The translations under genes and the position numbers were made by a program. 64,000 bases of DNA, taken from contig QKAW01000017.1 in assembly GCA_003247135.1 (NCBI GenBank), positions 1 through 64,000 on the forward strand. The letters are read 5' to 3'. Position 1 is the stretch's first letter, and the number at the start of each line of letters is the position of its first letter. The notes under the pieces are model-generated. The model was not told where the DNA came from and searched no databases. It saw nothing but the letters and a program-made list of their open reading frames with translations. This DNA is from Spirochaetales bacterium (lineage in GTDB: Bacteria; Spirochaetota; Spirochaetia; DSM-2461). Shown here in pieces: positions 1 to 7,669 of this stretch.

Positions 1-230
1 TTAACTTTCCATTTACGATCTCAGGAATTACCGGATTTAATGGAGCTATGGTTACAGCCGGAGGAGTTGATCTGACTGAAATTGATCGAAAAACAATGGA
101 GTCTAAAATTGTTCCAAATCTCTTTTTTGCAGGTGAAATTATGGATATTGACGGAAATACCGGAGGTTACAATCTTCAAGCAGCATTTTCAACAGCAAAA
201 CTGGCAACTGATGCAATAAACAGACTTTAG
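1..230 (+). CDS. HI0933-family NAD(P)/FAD-dependent oxidoreductase, C-terminal end (partial)
   Basis: This is the C-terminus of a flavoprotein whose 5' part lies outside the window. The open frame begins at base 3, upstream of the first ATG at 48, and reads NFPFTISGITGFNGAMVTAG. The motif TAGGV followed by 'NLFFAGEIMDIDG-TGGYN-Q-AF-T' is the FAD-binding C-terminal signature of the HI0933/YhiN/BaiN family. These are soluble flavin oxidoreductases whose substrates are mostly unknown. The gene ends 29 bases before the first kinase gene, so it is probably not co-regulated with that island. Confidence 0.85.
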   Translation, partial: NFPFTISGITGFNGAMVTAGGVDLTEIDRKTMESKIVPNLFFAGEIMDIDGNTGGYNLQAAFSTAKLATDAINRL

Positions 231-244
231 GATATTCAAAAAAG

Positions 245-253
245 TGGTATAAT
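245..253 (+). promoter_or_regulatory. Extended -10 promoter (TGGTATAAT), predicted leaderless
   Basis: A TGn plus consensus TATAAT sits 6 nt before the ATG at 260. No Shine-Dalgarno sequence lies between them. The -35 region is weak. If the -10 box is used, the transcript would begin at about the start codon. Confidence 0.5.
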
Positions 254-259
254 GGCTTA

Positions 260-1438
260 ATGGATAAAACTGAAAAAGTTAAAAACAGTATTGCAATTGT
301 TTTTAGCACAGCATATTTTGTAGTATTTCTAGAAAGTCTGATAAATTTAGGTACAAATTTTTCCAGTCTAAATCAATTTATTCAAGGGAATCTTCGTGGG
401 TTTCAATTCTTAATTATGCTAGTTCTCTTCCTGTTAACCTTATTTATATATGGGAAAAAAGGATTAAATATTCAACTGTTGCTTTTATACATTCAACTAT
501 TAATTAATTTCCTGACTATTCCGGGAATATCTGAAATATTTATGACTTATATAATATTTTATCTCTTCTATCTCTATATTAGTCCCGGTTTTCTTCCAAA
601 AAAGATCATAATTCCTCTTTTAATAACAATGATGTATCTAAACTATGGTATAAAGTATGTTTTAGAGGATTTTAATCATGAAGATTTAACAAGAATTATA
701 CAAATTACACTCAATTTTACCGCTTTCTCATTTTTATCCTGGTTACTTTTTAATAAACAGATACGTCATTTCCAGCGAAACTTTAATCTTCATAAATCTA
801 CACTATCCCACTATGAAAAAATAAATCTTTTAATTAAAGAAGAAAAAAATGCTTTAAACAGGCTGGTTAAAGAGCAAACTGCTACATTAATAACAATTGA
901 AGAGAGTGAAAAAAACCTGCTTGCTGAATCATTACATGATAATCTGGGACAAAAATTATCCTCCATAAAGCTTTTAATGGAACTAAATAGTAATAAGTCA
1001 GAGAGTTTAGATAATGTAAAAAATTCAATTACAAAGGATATTAATTGGTTAAGAACAACCATTAGTGAGCTGGCTTCAAGAGATGTAATAACCAATTTTA
1101 GTACAGCAATAAAAAACCTTGAAACAGACTTCATGAATCAAAACTGTGTAGAGATCATTTATAGTCTCAAAGATTTACAGGAAGCTCCGGATTATATTAA
1201 GTATTTATTCTTTAGAGTTATTAAAAACACACTTATCAGCTATAAAAATTTATCAGAGCAGATAAAAATATCTATGGGGTTAACTAATGAGTATTACTAT
1301 CTAATGTTCTTTACGGACCCGTTACACTATGCATTAACAACTGTCAAATCTTTAAAAGAGAAAATTGATCATCTTGAAGGATTCATTATATTGGAAAACA
1401 GACTTACATTGGGGCCACAAATATGGATAAAAACCTAG
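260..1438 (+). CDS. Membrane histidine-kinase-like protein with phospho-acceptor His but degenerate ATPase domain
   Basis: The 392-aa protein has about six hydrophobic segments in residues 10-165, then a short coiled coil. A HisKA_3-type dimerisation helix follows, with 'LAESLHDNLGQKLSS' and the predicted phospho-acceptor at His226. The rest aligns in position with an HATPase domain but lacks its motifs. The N-box region reads 'RVIKNTLISYKNL', without the usual Asn, and no DNGxGF or GLxGM loop is visible. Seen: the His box is intact and the ATP site is lost. Known: NarX/DesK-type kinases need both, on either protomer of a dimer. Inferred: it is phosphorylated in trans by the next gene product, whose start overlaps this gene by 16 bases. 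The start is ATG without a Shine-Dalgarno. Confidence 0.75.
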   Translation: MDKTEKVKNSIAIVFSTAYFVVFLESLINLGTNFSSLNQFIQGNLRGFQFLIMLVLFLLTLFIYGKKGLNIQLLLLYIQLLINFLTIPGISEIFMTYIIFYLFYLYISPGFLPKKIIIPLLITMMYLNYGIKYVLEDFNHEDLTRIIQITLNFTAFSFLSWLLFNKQIRHFQRNFNLHKSTLSHYEKINLLIKEEKNALNRLVKEQTATLITIEESEKNLLAESLHDNLGQKLSSIKLLMELNSNKSESLDNVKNSITKDINWLRTTISELASRDVITNFSTAIKNLETDFMNQNCVEIIYSLKDLQEAPDYIKYLFFRVIKNTLISYKNLSEQIKISMGLTNEYYYLMFFTDPLHYALTTVKSLKEKIDHLEGFIILENRLTLGPQIWIKT

Positions 1439-2646
1439 AAGAAGATTTAAGAGAAAAAAGTGTGATAAGAAAAATATCAATAATTATTCCTCTACTTTTT
1501 ATCTTGTCTCCCATAAATAATTGTATTGAAAATTACCACCATAGTAGATTTTTACTGGAACTTACCCCAAGAAACATAGTTTTACTTATTTTATCCCTAT
1601 CATCCTATTTATCACTATTTTTTAGTAATGGAGTGATAAAATTTGTACAATATACCGTACTTATTGTTTCAATAATACTAAACTATGTAACTTTTCCCAC
1701 ATATACAGAGTTAGTATCTACATATATAGTTTTTTACTTTGTTTTAAACTATTACGGTTTTTTTAGAAAAAATTTCCTAAAGAGATTCTCTTTTATACTA
1801 TTTGTTCTCTACGGAAACTTCACCTTCCATTTCTTAATATATCCTGAAAACAGAGCAGATATAGCTCAGGATGTTTTATATTTTTCAATTGCATTAATAC
1901 TTTTATGGATCTTTGGAACAAAAATTCTTCAAAACAAATTAACTCAATTCAGAAAAATCATCTCAATTGAAGAATCCAGTATATCATCAAAGGAGAAAGA
2001 GGCCCAATATCTCCTTGAAGAGAAAAGATTACTTCAGCAATTAACAAATTATAAATCAACGGAACTTATTATTGCAGTAAAAAAAGAGAAAAATTTATTG
2101 GCTGAAGAGTTAAAATCCAATATTTCTGACAATTTAAAGAGTTATTTAGAAATTCTTAAAGATTGTCAGTTAAGCAAAGAGCTTGAAATGGCAAGTAAGT
2201 TAATAGTCGAATCGTGTAAGAATATAGATGAAGCAATATTTAATATAAATTCAATGGAACTAACCAACAAGAGTTTAAAAAAGAGTATACTGCTGCTTTT
2301 TCAGGAATCAGCTCTTCTCACCGGCATAAAATACAGAATAAACTGGAAAATTGATAAGAATATAATTTCTGACTTTAATACCCATATAATTTTTAGAATT
2401 ATTAAAGAACTTCTACACAATATCATCAAACACGCTCAGGCATCTAAGGTTGTACTCGGAATCTATTATCGTAATAGTATTAAAATAGAACTAAGTGATA
2501 ATGGTATTGGATTTAATAGGTCGTCTATCAATGAAGGGACAAAATTTGGACTTCCGGCTATTGAAGATAGAATTATAAGTATTGGTGGAAATATAAAATT
2601 TGAAAATAATAGGGGGACAAAAATTTCAATTAATATCCCCCTTTAG
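1423..2646 (+). CDS. Membrane histidine-kinase-like protein with intact ATPase but no phospho-acceptor His
   Basis: The 407-aa protein has multiple membrane segments (about residues 18-165), a coiled-coil linker and a HisKA_3-like helix 'LLAEELKSNISDNLKS'. Lys231 occupies the place of the acceptor His. The HATPase domain is well preserved: N-box 'ELLHNIIKHAQ' with Asn334, G1 'DNGIGF' (359-364), G2 'FGLPAIEDR' (about 375-383) and a terminal 'RGTKISINIPL'. It therefore looks able to bind ATP but not to phosphorylate itself. It begins inside the 3' end of the preceding kinase-like gene in another frame, which suggests translational coupling and fixed stoichiometry. Overall size and layout match the two other kinase-like proteins of the island (260-1438 and 5591-6814), so they are probably paralogues. 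Confidence 0.78.
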   Translation: MDKNLEEDLREKSVIRKISIIIPLLFILSPINNCIENYHHSRFLLELTPRNIVLLILSLSSYLSLFFSNGVIKFVQYTVLIVSIILNYVTFPTYTELVSTYIVFYFVLNYYGFFRKNFLKRFSFILFVLYGNFTFHFLIYPENRADIAQDVLYFSIALILLWIFGTKILQNKLTQFRKIISIEESSISSKEKEAQYLLEEKRLLQQLTNYKSTELIIAVKKEKNLLAEELKSNISDNLKSYLEILKDCQLSKELEMASKLIVESCKNIDEAIFNINSMELTNKSLKKSILLLFQESALLTGIKYRINWKIDKNIISDFNTHIIFRIIKELLHNIIKHAQASKVVLGIYYRNSIKIELSDNGIGFNRSSINEGTKFGLPAIEDRIISIGGNIKFENNRGTKISINIPL

Positions 2647-2652
2647 GTTATT

Positions 2653-4116
2653 TTAAAATGCTCTTACAGCTCTAACATAGTTTGATATACTAGTGTTGTA
2701 ATTCCATTGAACTCCAGTTTTAAACATTAGTGTTGCAGCTGTACTACCACCACGAGTTGATGAATAATATTGTGCATTCAAAAAGCCCCCCAGACCTTTT
2801 GTGTGTAGTTCAGAATACATCAATGTTAATTCATTAATGGATGGAAGAAACCAGTCATCGTAATTAACACCATTCTTAGTAACAACATAATCAGCACAGG
2901 CATCTGCAGCCTTATTTAATGCAGGATCTTCAGCAATAATATCCAATGTATTCTGAATTCCTGTACCTACATCTATTCCCTGAGCATTTACAACCAGAGT
3001 AGGATCCCATGATCCCCAACTTCTTTTTCCTATATCAGCAGCTGCGGCCTCAAGGTATCTGAACCCTATAATATTATCAACTCCGTCTGCTTCATCATCA
3101 TATATAATATAACCACCTGAAGGACCAATGTCACCAACTTTATATGCTTCAATATCAACCAGTTCTGAAACACTTCCGGAACTTATAGATAAACTATCTC
3201 GCCCAATTACACTTACATAGCAATAACCCAAATCTCCAGATGGATCTACATCGATACTGGTTCCTGTTCCGTAGGATAATCCATTAATAAACCACTCATA
3301 CTCAGGAGTTGTTGCCGGTGTATTATTTACAACACTTAGAGTAGTTGTTTTATATATTATTCCGTCAGCAGGTATTCCTAAAATAGCCAGATCCAGACTC
3401 TTTCTTAACTTTGTACTTATTGTAATTGAAAGTTCACCTACAAATTTATTTATACTGTCAAATAGCATATCTCCACTTGTTATCTGGTCTTTATATATTA
3501 AAACCTCTTCAGTTCTTGACATAACTAGAGCTTCACCATCTTTTACCAGGATTGTTACTTTATAGTTTCCAACCGGATAATCTCCAGAAAAGGAAGCACT
3601 TATTAAATCATCTCCAATTGTAAAGACAACCCCAGACTCAACTCCTGAACTATCTGTTAATATAGCAGATATAGATGGAAGTTTTATCTCTCCATCAACC
3701 CAGGAAACAGCTAGGTTTAGAGTTCCATTACCAGAAAGTTCAGTAACATCTATTGTTAACTGAGTAGTTTCACCATTTGTAACTGTAACAGTATTGCTCC
3801 CTGAACCTAAAATTATTCCATCTGTGTTTAATGCTTCAACAGTAAAACTCCACTCTCCAGGATAAATATTCTCAATAAGAGCTGTTTGTTCAGTTAAATC
3901 AAGTTCAATAGGAGAAATCCCCTCTGGACCAGAGCCTTTGACTGTAAATTTTGTAACTTCCCTGGATATAGAAGGAGTTAAAGACCTCTGACTATTTTCT
4001 ATGTTTAACATTAGACTTCCGAAAGAACTTTCTGAAGTAATTGAATTCCCGCATCCTGATAAAAGTCCTGCAAATACTGCAGCTATTATCAACTTACTTA
4101 TTAATTTTTTTTTCAT
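2653..4116 (-). CDS. Lipoprotein with C-terminal DUF1566-type domain
   Basis: The 487-aa protein has a lipoprotein signal peptide ending in the lipobox LLSGC. The N-terminal two thirds (to about residue 220) is a beta-rich region homologous to the whole mature part of the upstream lipoprotein. It includes shared stretches such as 'GSGPEGISPIEL' against 'GTGLEGLTPVEI' and 'LIYKDQITSG' against 'LIIKDQTTFG'. An Ig-like insert follows. The C-terminal region (about 325-487) has the DUF1566 pattern: 'GPSGGYIIYDD', 'DDWFLPSINEL', 'YYSSTRGG' and the terminal 'YVRAVRAF'. DUF1566 proteins are common in spirochaete envelopes, but the function is unknown. The start is preceded by a good AAAGGAGAG site. 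It overlaps the upstream gene by ATGA. Confidence 0.75.
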   Translation of the reverse strand: MKKKLISKLIIAAVFAGLLSGCGNSITSESSFGSLMLNIENSQRSLTPSISREVTKFTVKGSGPEGISPIELDLTEQTALIENIYPGEWSFTVEALNTDGIILGSGSNTVTVTNGETTQLTIDVTELSGNGTLNLAVSWVDGEIKLPSISAILTDSSGVESGVVFTIGDDLISASFSGDYPVGNYKVTILVKDGEALVMSRTEEVLIYKDQITSGDMLFDSINKFVGELSITISTKLRKSLDLAILGIPADGIIYKTTTLSVVNNTPATTPEYEWFINGLSYGTGTSIDVDPSGDLGYCYVSVIGRDSLSISSGSVSELVDIEAYKVGDIGPSGGYIIYDDEADGVDNIIGFRYLEAAAADIGKRSWGSWDPTLVVNAQGIDVGTGIQNTLDIIAEDPALNKAADACADYVVTKNGVNYDDWFLPSINELTLMYSELHTKGLGGFLNAQYYSSTRGGSTAATLMFKTGVQWNYNTSISNYVRAVRAF

Positions 4117-4799
4117 ATACTCTCCTTTATATTATTAAACGTATAAGATCCAAATGTTGTCTGATCTTTAATAATTAAAACTTTCTCTGTCAGTCCGATT
4201 AAAAGATTCTCATCACTCTTTAATTGGATAACCATTGTATAAAAACCATCAGCAACAATATTACCAATGGACTCTATTCCCAAACCATCAACCTTGTAAG
4301 TAACAGGAAGATAAACGCCCTGATTATCCTTATCCCACAAAGTAACTGTCACATTTGGATTTGTAATGTCATCTTTAATCCAGCCTAAATCAATATTCAA
4401 AATACCACTTCCGGATAAAGGTTCTACATCTATATCAAGAGTTCCCCTTTTATCTTTTTCTATCAAAATACTACCGGAACCTGACCCTACAATCTGATTA
4501 TTTTCATTAACTGCTTCCACTATAAATACCCACTCACAAGCATAGAGATTATCAATTATCAGAGAACTATCTGATGAGACAATTTCCACAGGTGTTAATC
4601 CTTCCAAACCTGTTCCATAAATTTTATAATTTACAATATCCATTTTTAAATCCGGAATTAGTGTACGTTCCAATTCGGAATATTGGATAGTCAATGAACC
4701 GCTATTTGAGTTGTCCATCAGTTTTCCAATGGAACAGCTTGTAAACAAGATAGAAAAAATAACAAACAGCAGTTTATAAAGCACTTTTTCGCAACACAC
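4113..4799 (-). CDS. Lipoprotein, paralogue of the downstream DUF1566 lipoprotein without the DUF1566 domain
   Basis: I place the start at the GTG at 4799 because a GGAGG sequence lies 5 nt upstream. That gives 228 aa beginning MCCEKVLYKLL, with a lipobox LFTSC about 20 residues in. An ATG further upstream in the same frame lacks a ribosome site and would bury the signal peptide. The mature region is a beta-rich domain paralogous to residues about 30-220 of the next gene, and the protein stops where the neighbour continues into its Ig-like and DUF1566 parts. It is divergent from the response regulator gene. A sensory or surface role linked to the kinases is only inference from position. Confidence 0.7.
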   Translation of the reverse strand: MCCEKVLYKLLFVIFSILFTSCSIGKLMDNSNSGSLTIQYSELERTLIPDLKMDIVNYKIYGTGLEGLTPVEIVSSDSSLIIDNLYACEWVFIVEAVNENNQIVGSGSGSILIEKDKRGTLDIDVEPLSGSGILNIDLGWIKDDITNPNVTVTLWDKDNQGVYLPVTYKVDGLGIESIGNIVADGFYTMVIQLKSDENLLIGLTEKVLIIKDQTTFGSYTFNNIKESI

Positions 4800-4847
4800 A
4801 TTTACCTCCATTTTTTTGTATACAAAGTAACACTGGAAATAATTTCT

Positions 4848-4876
4848 TTGCATCAGGAAAATCCTGAGTTTGTATT
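4848..4876 (+). promoter_or_regulatory. Candidate promoter with internal dyad, upstream of the response regulator
   Basis: TTGCAT and TGTATT are separated by 17 nt. The spacer and last base of the -35 box are occupied by the inverted repeat TCAGGA-AAA-TCCTGA (4853-4867), so a protein bound to the dyad would block or tune this promoter. A second perfect palindrome, TTTGTATACAAA (4815-4826), lies between this promoter and the divergent lipoprotein start. The -10 match is only moderate. Confidence 0.4.
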
Positions 4877-4945
4877 TATTTAGTTTTTTTAGCTTTAACA
4901 AATCAGGTTTTAGAATTAACATTACATACTATCAGGGGTAAAAAA

Positions 4946-5563
4946 ATGAAACTAATGCTGGCAGATGACCATTATATTTTCAGACAGGGGTTAATATCCT
5001 TACTTTCAAGTAATAAGGAGTTCCAGATTATTGGGGAGGCTTCTAATGGAAAAGAGATTATTGACATGATTAAAACTGCTGCTCCTGATATAATAATTCT
5101 GGATATTTCCATGCCGGAAATGAATGGCATTGTAACATGTAATGAAATTAAGCGTATAAATCCTGCAATAAAGATTTGTGCCTTATCGATGCACAAAAGT
5201 ATGAGTTATGTAAACGAGATGGTAAATGCCGGTGCAGAAGGATATATACTAAAGGATTGTGCATTCCAGGAACTGGAGGAAGGACTACTAAAAATATACG
5301 AAGGTAAAAATTTCTTTAGTAAAGATCTTAACTATTCTCATGAAAATAGAGAATCTGAGGTAAATCAGACCCTGTCCCCAAGAGAATTGGAAGTTTTACA
5401 ACTATTATCCGAGGGAAATAATAATAAAACTGTGGCAGAGAAACTGTATATTAGTGTTAAGACAGTTGAAACCCATAGAAGTAATATAATGACAAAATTA
5501 AATTTATCAAATTTACAAGATCTTACCAGATATGCAATACAACAGGGCTTTACAACATTGTAA
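4946..5563 (+). CDS. NarL/FixJ-family response regulator
   Basis: This 205-aa two-domain protein has a receiver domain (residues 1-120) with acidic pair Asp7/Asp8, phospho-acceptor Asp53 in 'IIILDISMPEMNG' and Lys103. The LuxR-type HTH covers about residues 140-203 ('LSPRELEVLQLLSEG', 'KTVAEKLYISVKTVETH'). It has all residues needed for phosphorylation and DNA binding. It lies between the two-gene kinase set and a third kinase-like gene 27 bases downstream, so it is the likely output of this island. It starts with ATG after an AGGGG ribosome site. Target genes are unknown; the dyad in its own promoter region is a candidate site. Confidence 0.92.
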   Translation: MKLMLADDHYIFRQGLISLLSSNKEFQIIGEASNGKEIIDMIKTAAPDIIILDISMPEMNGIVTCNEIKRINPAIKICALSMHKSMSYVNEMVNAGAEGYILKDCAFQELEEGLLKIYEGKNFFSKDLNYSHENRESEVNQTLSPRELEVLQLLSEGNNNKTVAEKLYISVKTVETHRSNIMTKLNLSNLQDLTRYAIQQGFTTL

Positions 5564-5590
5564 AAGAGTAAATTTTAAATAGGAAAAGAG

Positions 5591-6814
5591 TTGAGAACTA
5601 CTGATAAAAGAGTAAATTATACCAAAACCCGGATAGGATACCTGTTAACAGCCGGCGGATTTATAATATCTATAACAAATCTATTTAGATCATATATCTT
5701 GCATACCCAATCCTCTACACCAGTTTCCAGTGTATTAATAGGTTTAGTTTTAACAATTATATCACTAATATCCATTTTCTACAAAAAAGGAACATATCTC
5801 CAGGCATTTGTATTATTGGTTGTAGCTTCCTATGCAATTGTAAATAGTCCAGGAGACTTTTTTGCAGTTGGATTTTATCTTCTTTTTGGTCTGTTATCCC
5901 TTCAGTATGGATTCCTGCAAAGATTCTTTTATGTAAAAGTTGCTTTACTGGTTATATATTTCTCTCTGTTACAGCTTTATTCAGGTATTCATTCCGGGGA
6001 TGGAAACAACGCTTTTTTTACAATGATTATTTCCATGGTATACATTCTTGTTTTTCTTGCAATTGTTGGTATCCTTTTTAAGGACTCTATTCATATTTAT
6101 ACAAGAGCATATCTAACAAATGTAAAAAACTCTGAACAAAATAATAAGGGAAGGCTGATAAAAAAATATAAAGAGAAGCAGATAGAGTATAACAAAGAGT
6201 ACAAATTAATTTTAGACGAGATAAAAACAAGACAGATACAGGAGAGTCAGTTAGTCAGAAAGGAGGTTAGGAATGCTATTTATGACAGGATAGTGCAGAA
6301 TCTGTGTGCTGGCATGATGTCAATTGAAAAAAGTTCCTGCCAGGAAGAGCCTAACATTGTTTTTGTAAAAAATACCCTTAAAGATAGCATTGATATTATT
6401 AGAGAGATCTCCTTTGATCTGATACCCGATGAAATAGAGAATATTAGTCTTATGGCAGGGATTGATGAGCTAATTACATCCCTAAAATACAGATATGGGG
6501 TTAACATTTTATGGTCTGGAAACAGAGTTCCAGATCTCTCAACTAAGTCAAAAAATTATCTATATTATTTTTTAATCAAATATATATTAACTACAATAAT
6601 GTCAAATATTACTTCAGATCTTAACATTATTTATAATGAGAGTGAGTCATTTTTATCAATCTACATTCAAAAACAAGAGAAGGATTGGGATCAGAAAATC
6701 AGTATTATTAATGATGAGCTTAAATTTTTGGAAGATCTCTACAGCCTAAATTATAGTGATACAACACTTATCATAAAAATTGAAAATTTATCCAGAATCT
6801 GCTCATTACTGTGA
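5591..6814 (+). CDS. Membrane histidine-kinase-like pseudokinase (both catalytic motifs degenerate)
   Basis: The 407-aa protein begins at TTG, preceded by AGGAAAAG. It has about six hydrophobic segments (residues 15-165), then a coiled coil (about 180-225). A HisKA_3-like helix follows, 'RKEVRNAIYDRIVQNL', in which Tyr231 stands where the acceptor His should be. The C-terminal part is positioned like an HATPase domain ('YYFLIKYILTTIMSN') but has no DNGxGF or glycine-rich lid. It can therefore probably neither bind ATP canonically nor accept phosphate on His. The overall plan matches the other two kinase-like proteins. Being co-directional with and just downstream of the response regulator, it may serve as a sensor or regulatory subunit; this is inference. 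Confidence 0.65.
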   Translation: MRTTDKRVNYTKTRIGYLLTAGGFIISITNLFRSYILHTQSSTPVSSVLIGLVLTIISLISIFYKKGTYLQAFVLLVVASYAIVNSPGDFFAVGFYLLFGLLSLQYGFLQRFFYVKVALLVIYFSLLQLYSGIHSGDGNNAFFTMIISMVYILVFLAIVGILFKDSIHIYTRAYLTNVKNSEQNNKGRLIKKYKEKQIEYNKEYKLILDEIKTRQIQESQLVRKEVRNAIYDRIVQNLCAGMMSIEKSSCQEEPNIVFVKNTLKDSIDIIREISFDLIPDEIENISLMAGIDELITSLKYRYGVNILWSGNRVPDLSTKSKNYLYYFLIKYILTTIMSNITSDLNIIYNESESFLSIYIQKQEKDWDQKISIINDELKFLEDLYSLNYSDTTLIIKIENLSRICSLL

Positions 6815-6848
6815 TATAACATCTGATGCATCTTATTAAGTTATAAAA

Positions 6849-7268
6849 TCAATTCTCTTGGATATTATTACTTAACATATACTCTTTTATCTCCCTATCC
6901 TCTTTAAGAATATGATTTATAATCCATTGCCGAAGTATGTAAAGAATTCTCTCTTCTGTAATATCAACTCCATCTGTTATTTTTCTGAGACAATCATATA
7001 TCATAGTATCCATATCCCGATGCAAACGTCTGTGATCAGCTAACTTCTTATATCCTATTCTATACATAAAATCCTCTTCATACTTAAAATGATAGGTTGC
7101 ATAGTCATACATTCCCTTAATAGTCTCTTTAACTTTATCACTTTTTATTGGGGAATTCTCGTTAAAAAAAGCATCGTTAAATTCGTTGTACAAATCTATC
7201 CACTTTTCGTGCTGATTATCTATACTCTCTATACCGAGTTTATATATCTCTGAATAATCTATAAACAA
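6849..7268 (-). CDS. Bacteriohemerythrin
   Basis: The 139-aa single-domain protein has the full set of di-iron ligands of the hemerythrin family: 'GIESIDNQHEKW', 'HFKYEED', 'HRRLHRDM' and 'WIINHILKEDREI'. These proteins bind O2 reversibly in the cytoplasm and act as oxygen stores or sensors, often in microaerophiles and anaerobes. The start is TTG at 7268, preceded by GAGGGT; the usual family N-terminus (an F-I-x-Y/W-S-E pattern) begins right after it. It is divergent from the arsR-type operon and has its own promoter. Confidence 0.93.
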   Translation of the reverse strand: MFIDYSEIYKLGIESIDNQHEKWIDLYNEFNDAFFNENSPIKSDKVKETIKGMYDYATYHFKYEEDFMYRIGYKKLADHRRLHRDMDTMIYDCLRKITDGVDITEERILYILRQWIINHILKEDREIKEYMLSNNIQEN

Positions 7269-7286
7269 ACTGTTACCCTCGCTTTA

Positions 7287-7315
7287 ATTTTAGTTTACAG
7301 CTAAATCATAGTCAA
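7287..7315 (-). promoter_or_regulatory. Sigma70-like promoter for the hemerythrin gene
   Basis: On the minus strand TTGACT and TAAAAT are separated by 17 nt. The -10 box ends 18 nt before the TTG start. It is back-to-back with the arsR promoter, with only 12 nt between the two -35 boxes, so the two may influence each other. Confidence 0.6.
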
Positions 7316-7327
7316 ATATTAAAAAGA

Positions 7328-7356
7328 TTGACTTATTTACACTATTTGGCTATATT
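7328..7356 (+). promoter_or_regulatory. Promoter of the arsR-type operon (TTGACT-17-TATATT)
   Basis: A near-consensus -35 and -10 pair with a 17-nt spacer lies immediately before the ATG at 7364. The -10 box ends 7 nt before the start codon, so the mRNA should start at or within 1-2 nt of the ATG. A TTG inside the -35 box opens the same reading frame but would make the promoter part of the gene, so I reject it as a start. Confidence 0.65.
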
Positions 7357-7364
7357 ACCAAATA
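7343..7364 (+). promoter_or_regulatory. Candidate ArsR operator
   Basis: A perfect inverted repeat with arms TATTTGG and CCAAATA and an 8-nt centre spans the -10 box and the predicted transcription start. Position and size are typical of autoregulated ArsR/SmtB operators. Occupancy would occlude RNA polymerase. Confidence 0.55.
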
Positions 7365-7669
7365 TGCAAATAGAAAAACTGGACACTTCATTACTAAAAA
7401 AGTATGAGAGCAGAGTTGCAATTTTAAAGGCAATGGCTCACCCCACAAGGCTATACATACTGGATATACTAAAAGAGGGGACTATGTGTGTTTGTGAAAT
7501 CGACAGATTAATCGATTCTGATACTTCAACTATTTCCAAACACTTAGCTGTTCTTTTTAATGCTGGTCTGGTTAGCAGAGAAAAAAAAGGTCTTAATGTA
7601 TTTTATACCCTTGAGACACCATGTTTATTACTGCCATTTAAATGTTTGGAGAAGGAAAACAATGTTTAA
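7364..7669 (+). CDS. ArsR/SmtB-family transcriptional regulator
   Basis: The 101-aa winged-helix protein carries the ArsR core 'LKAMAHPTRLYILDILKEG' and the recognition helix region 'DTSTISKHLAVLFNAGLVSREKKG'. The 'CVCEI' motif (Cys42 and Cys44) corresponds to the thiol metal/metalloid site of ArsR and CadC relatives; additional Cys at about 87 and 94 may complete it. It is likely a repressor that releases DNA on binding a metalloid or soft metal. The last 8 bases overlap the permease gene, and the operator above suggests autoregulation. The start at 7364 has no Shine-Dalgarno. Confidence 0.88.
   Translation: MQIEKLDTSLLKKYESRVAILKAMAHPTRLYILDILKEGTMCVCEIDRLIDSDTSTISKHLAVLFNAGLVSREKKGLNVFYTLETPCLLLPFKCLEKENNV

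Noticed and set aside
4113-4922. Longer lipoprotein frame starting at 4922
   Set aside because: It would place 41 residues ahead of the signal peptide and has no ribosome site; the GTG at 4799 with GGAGG fits.
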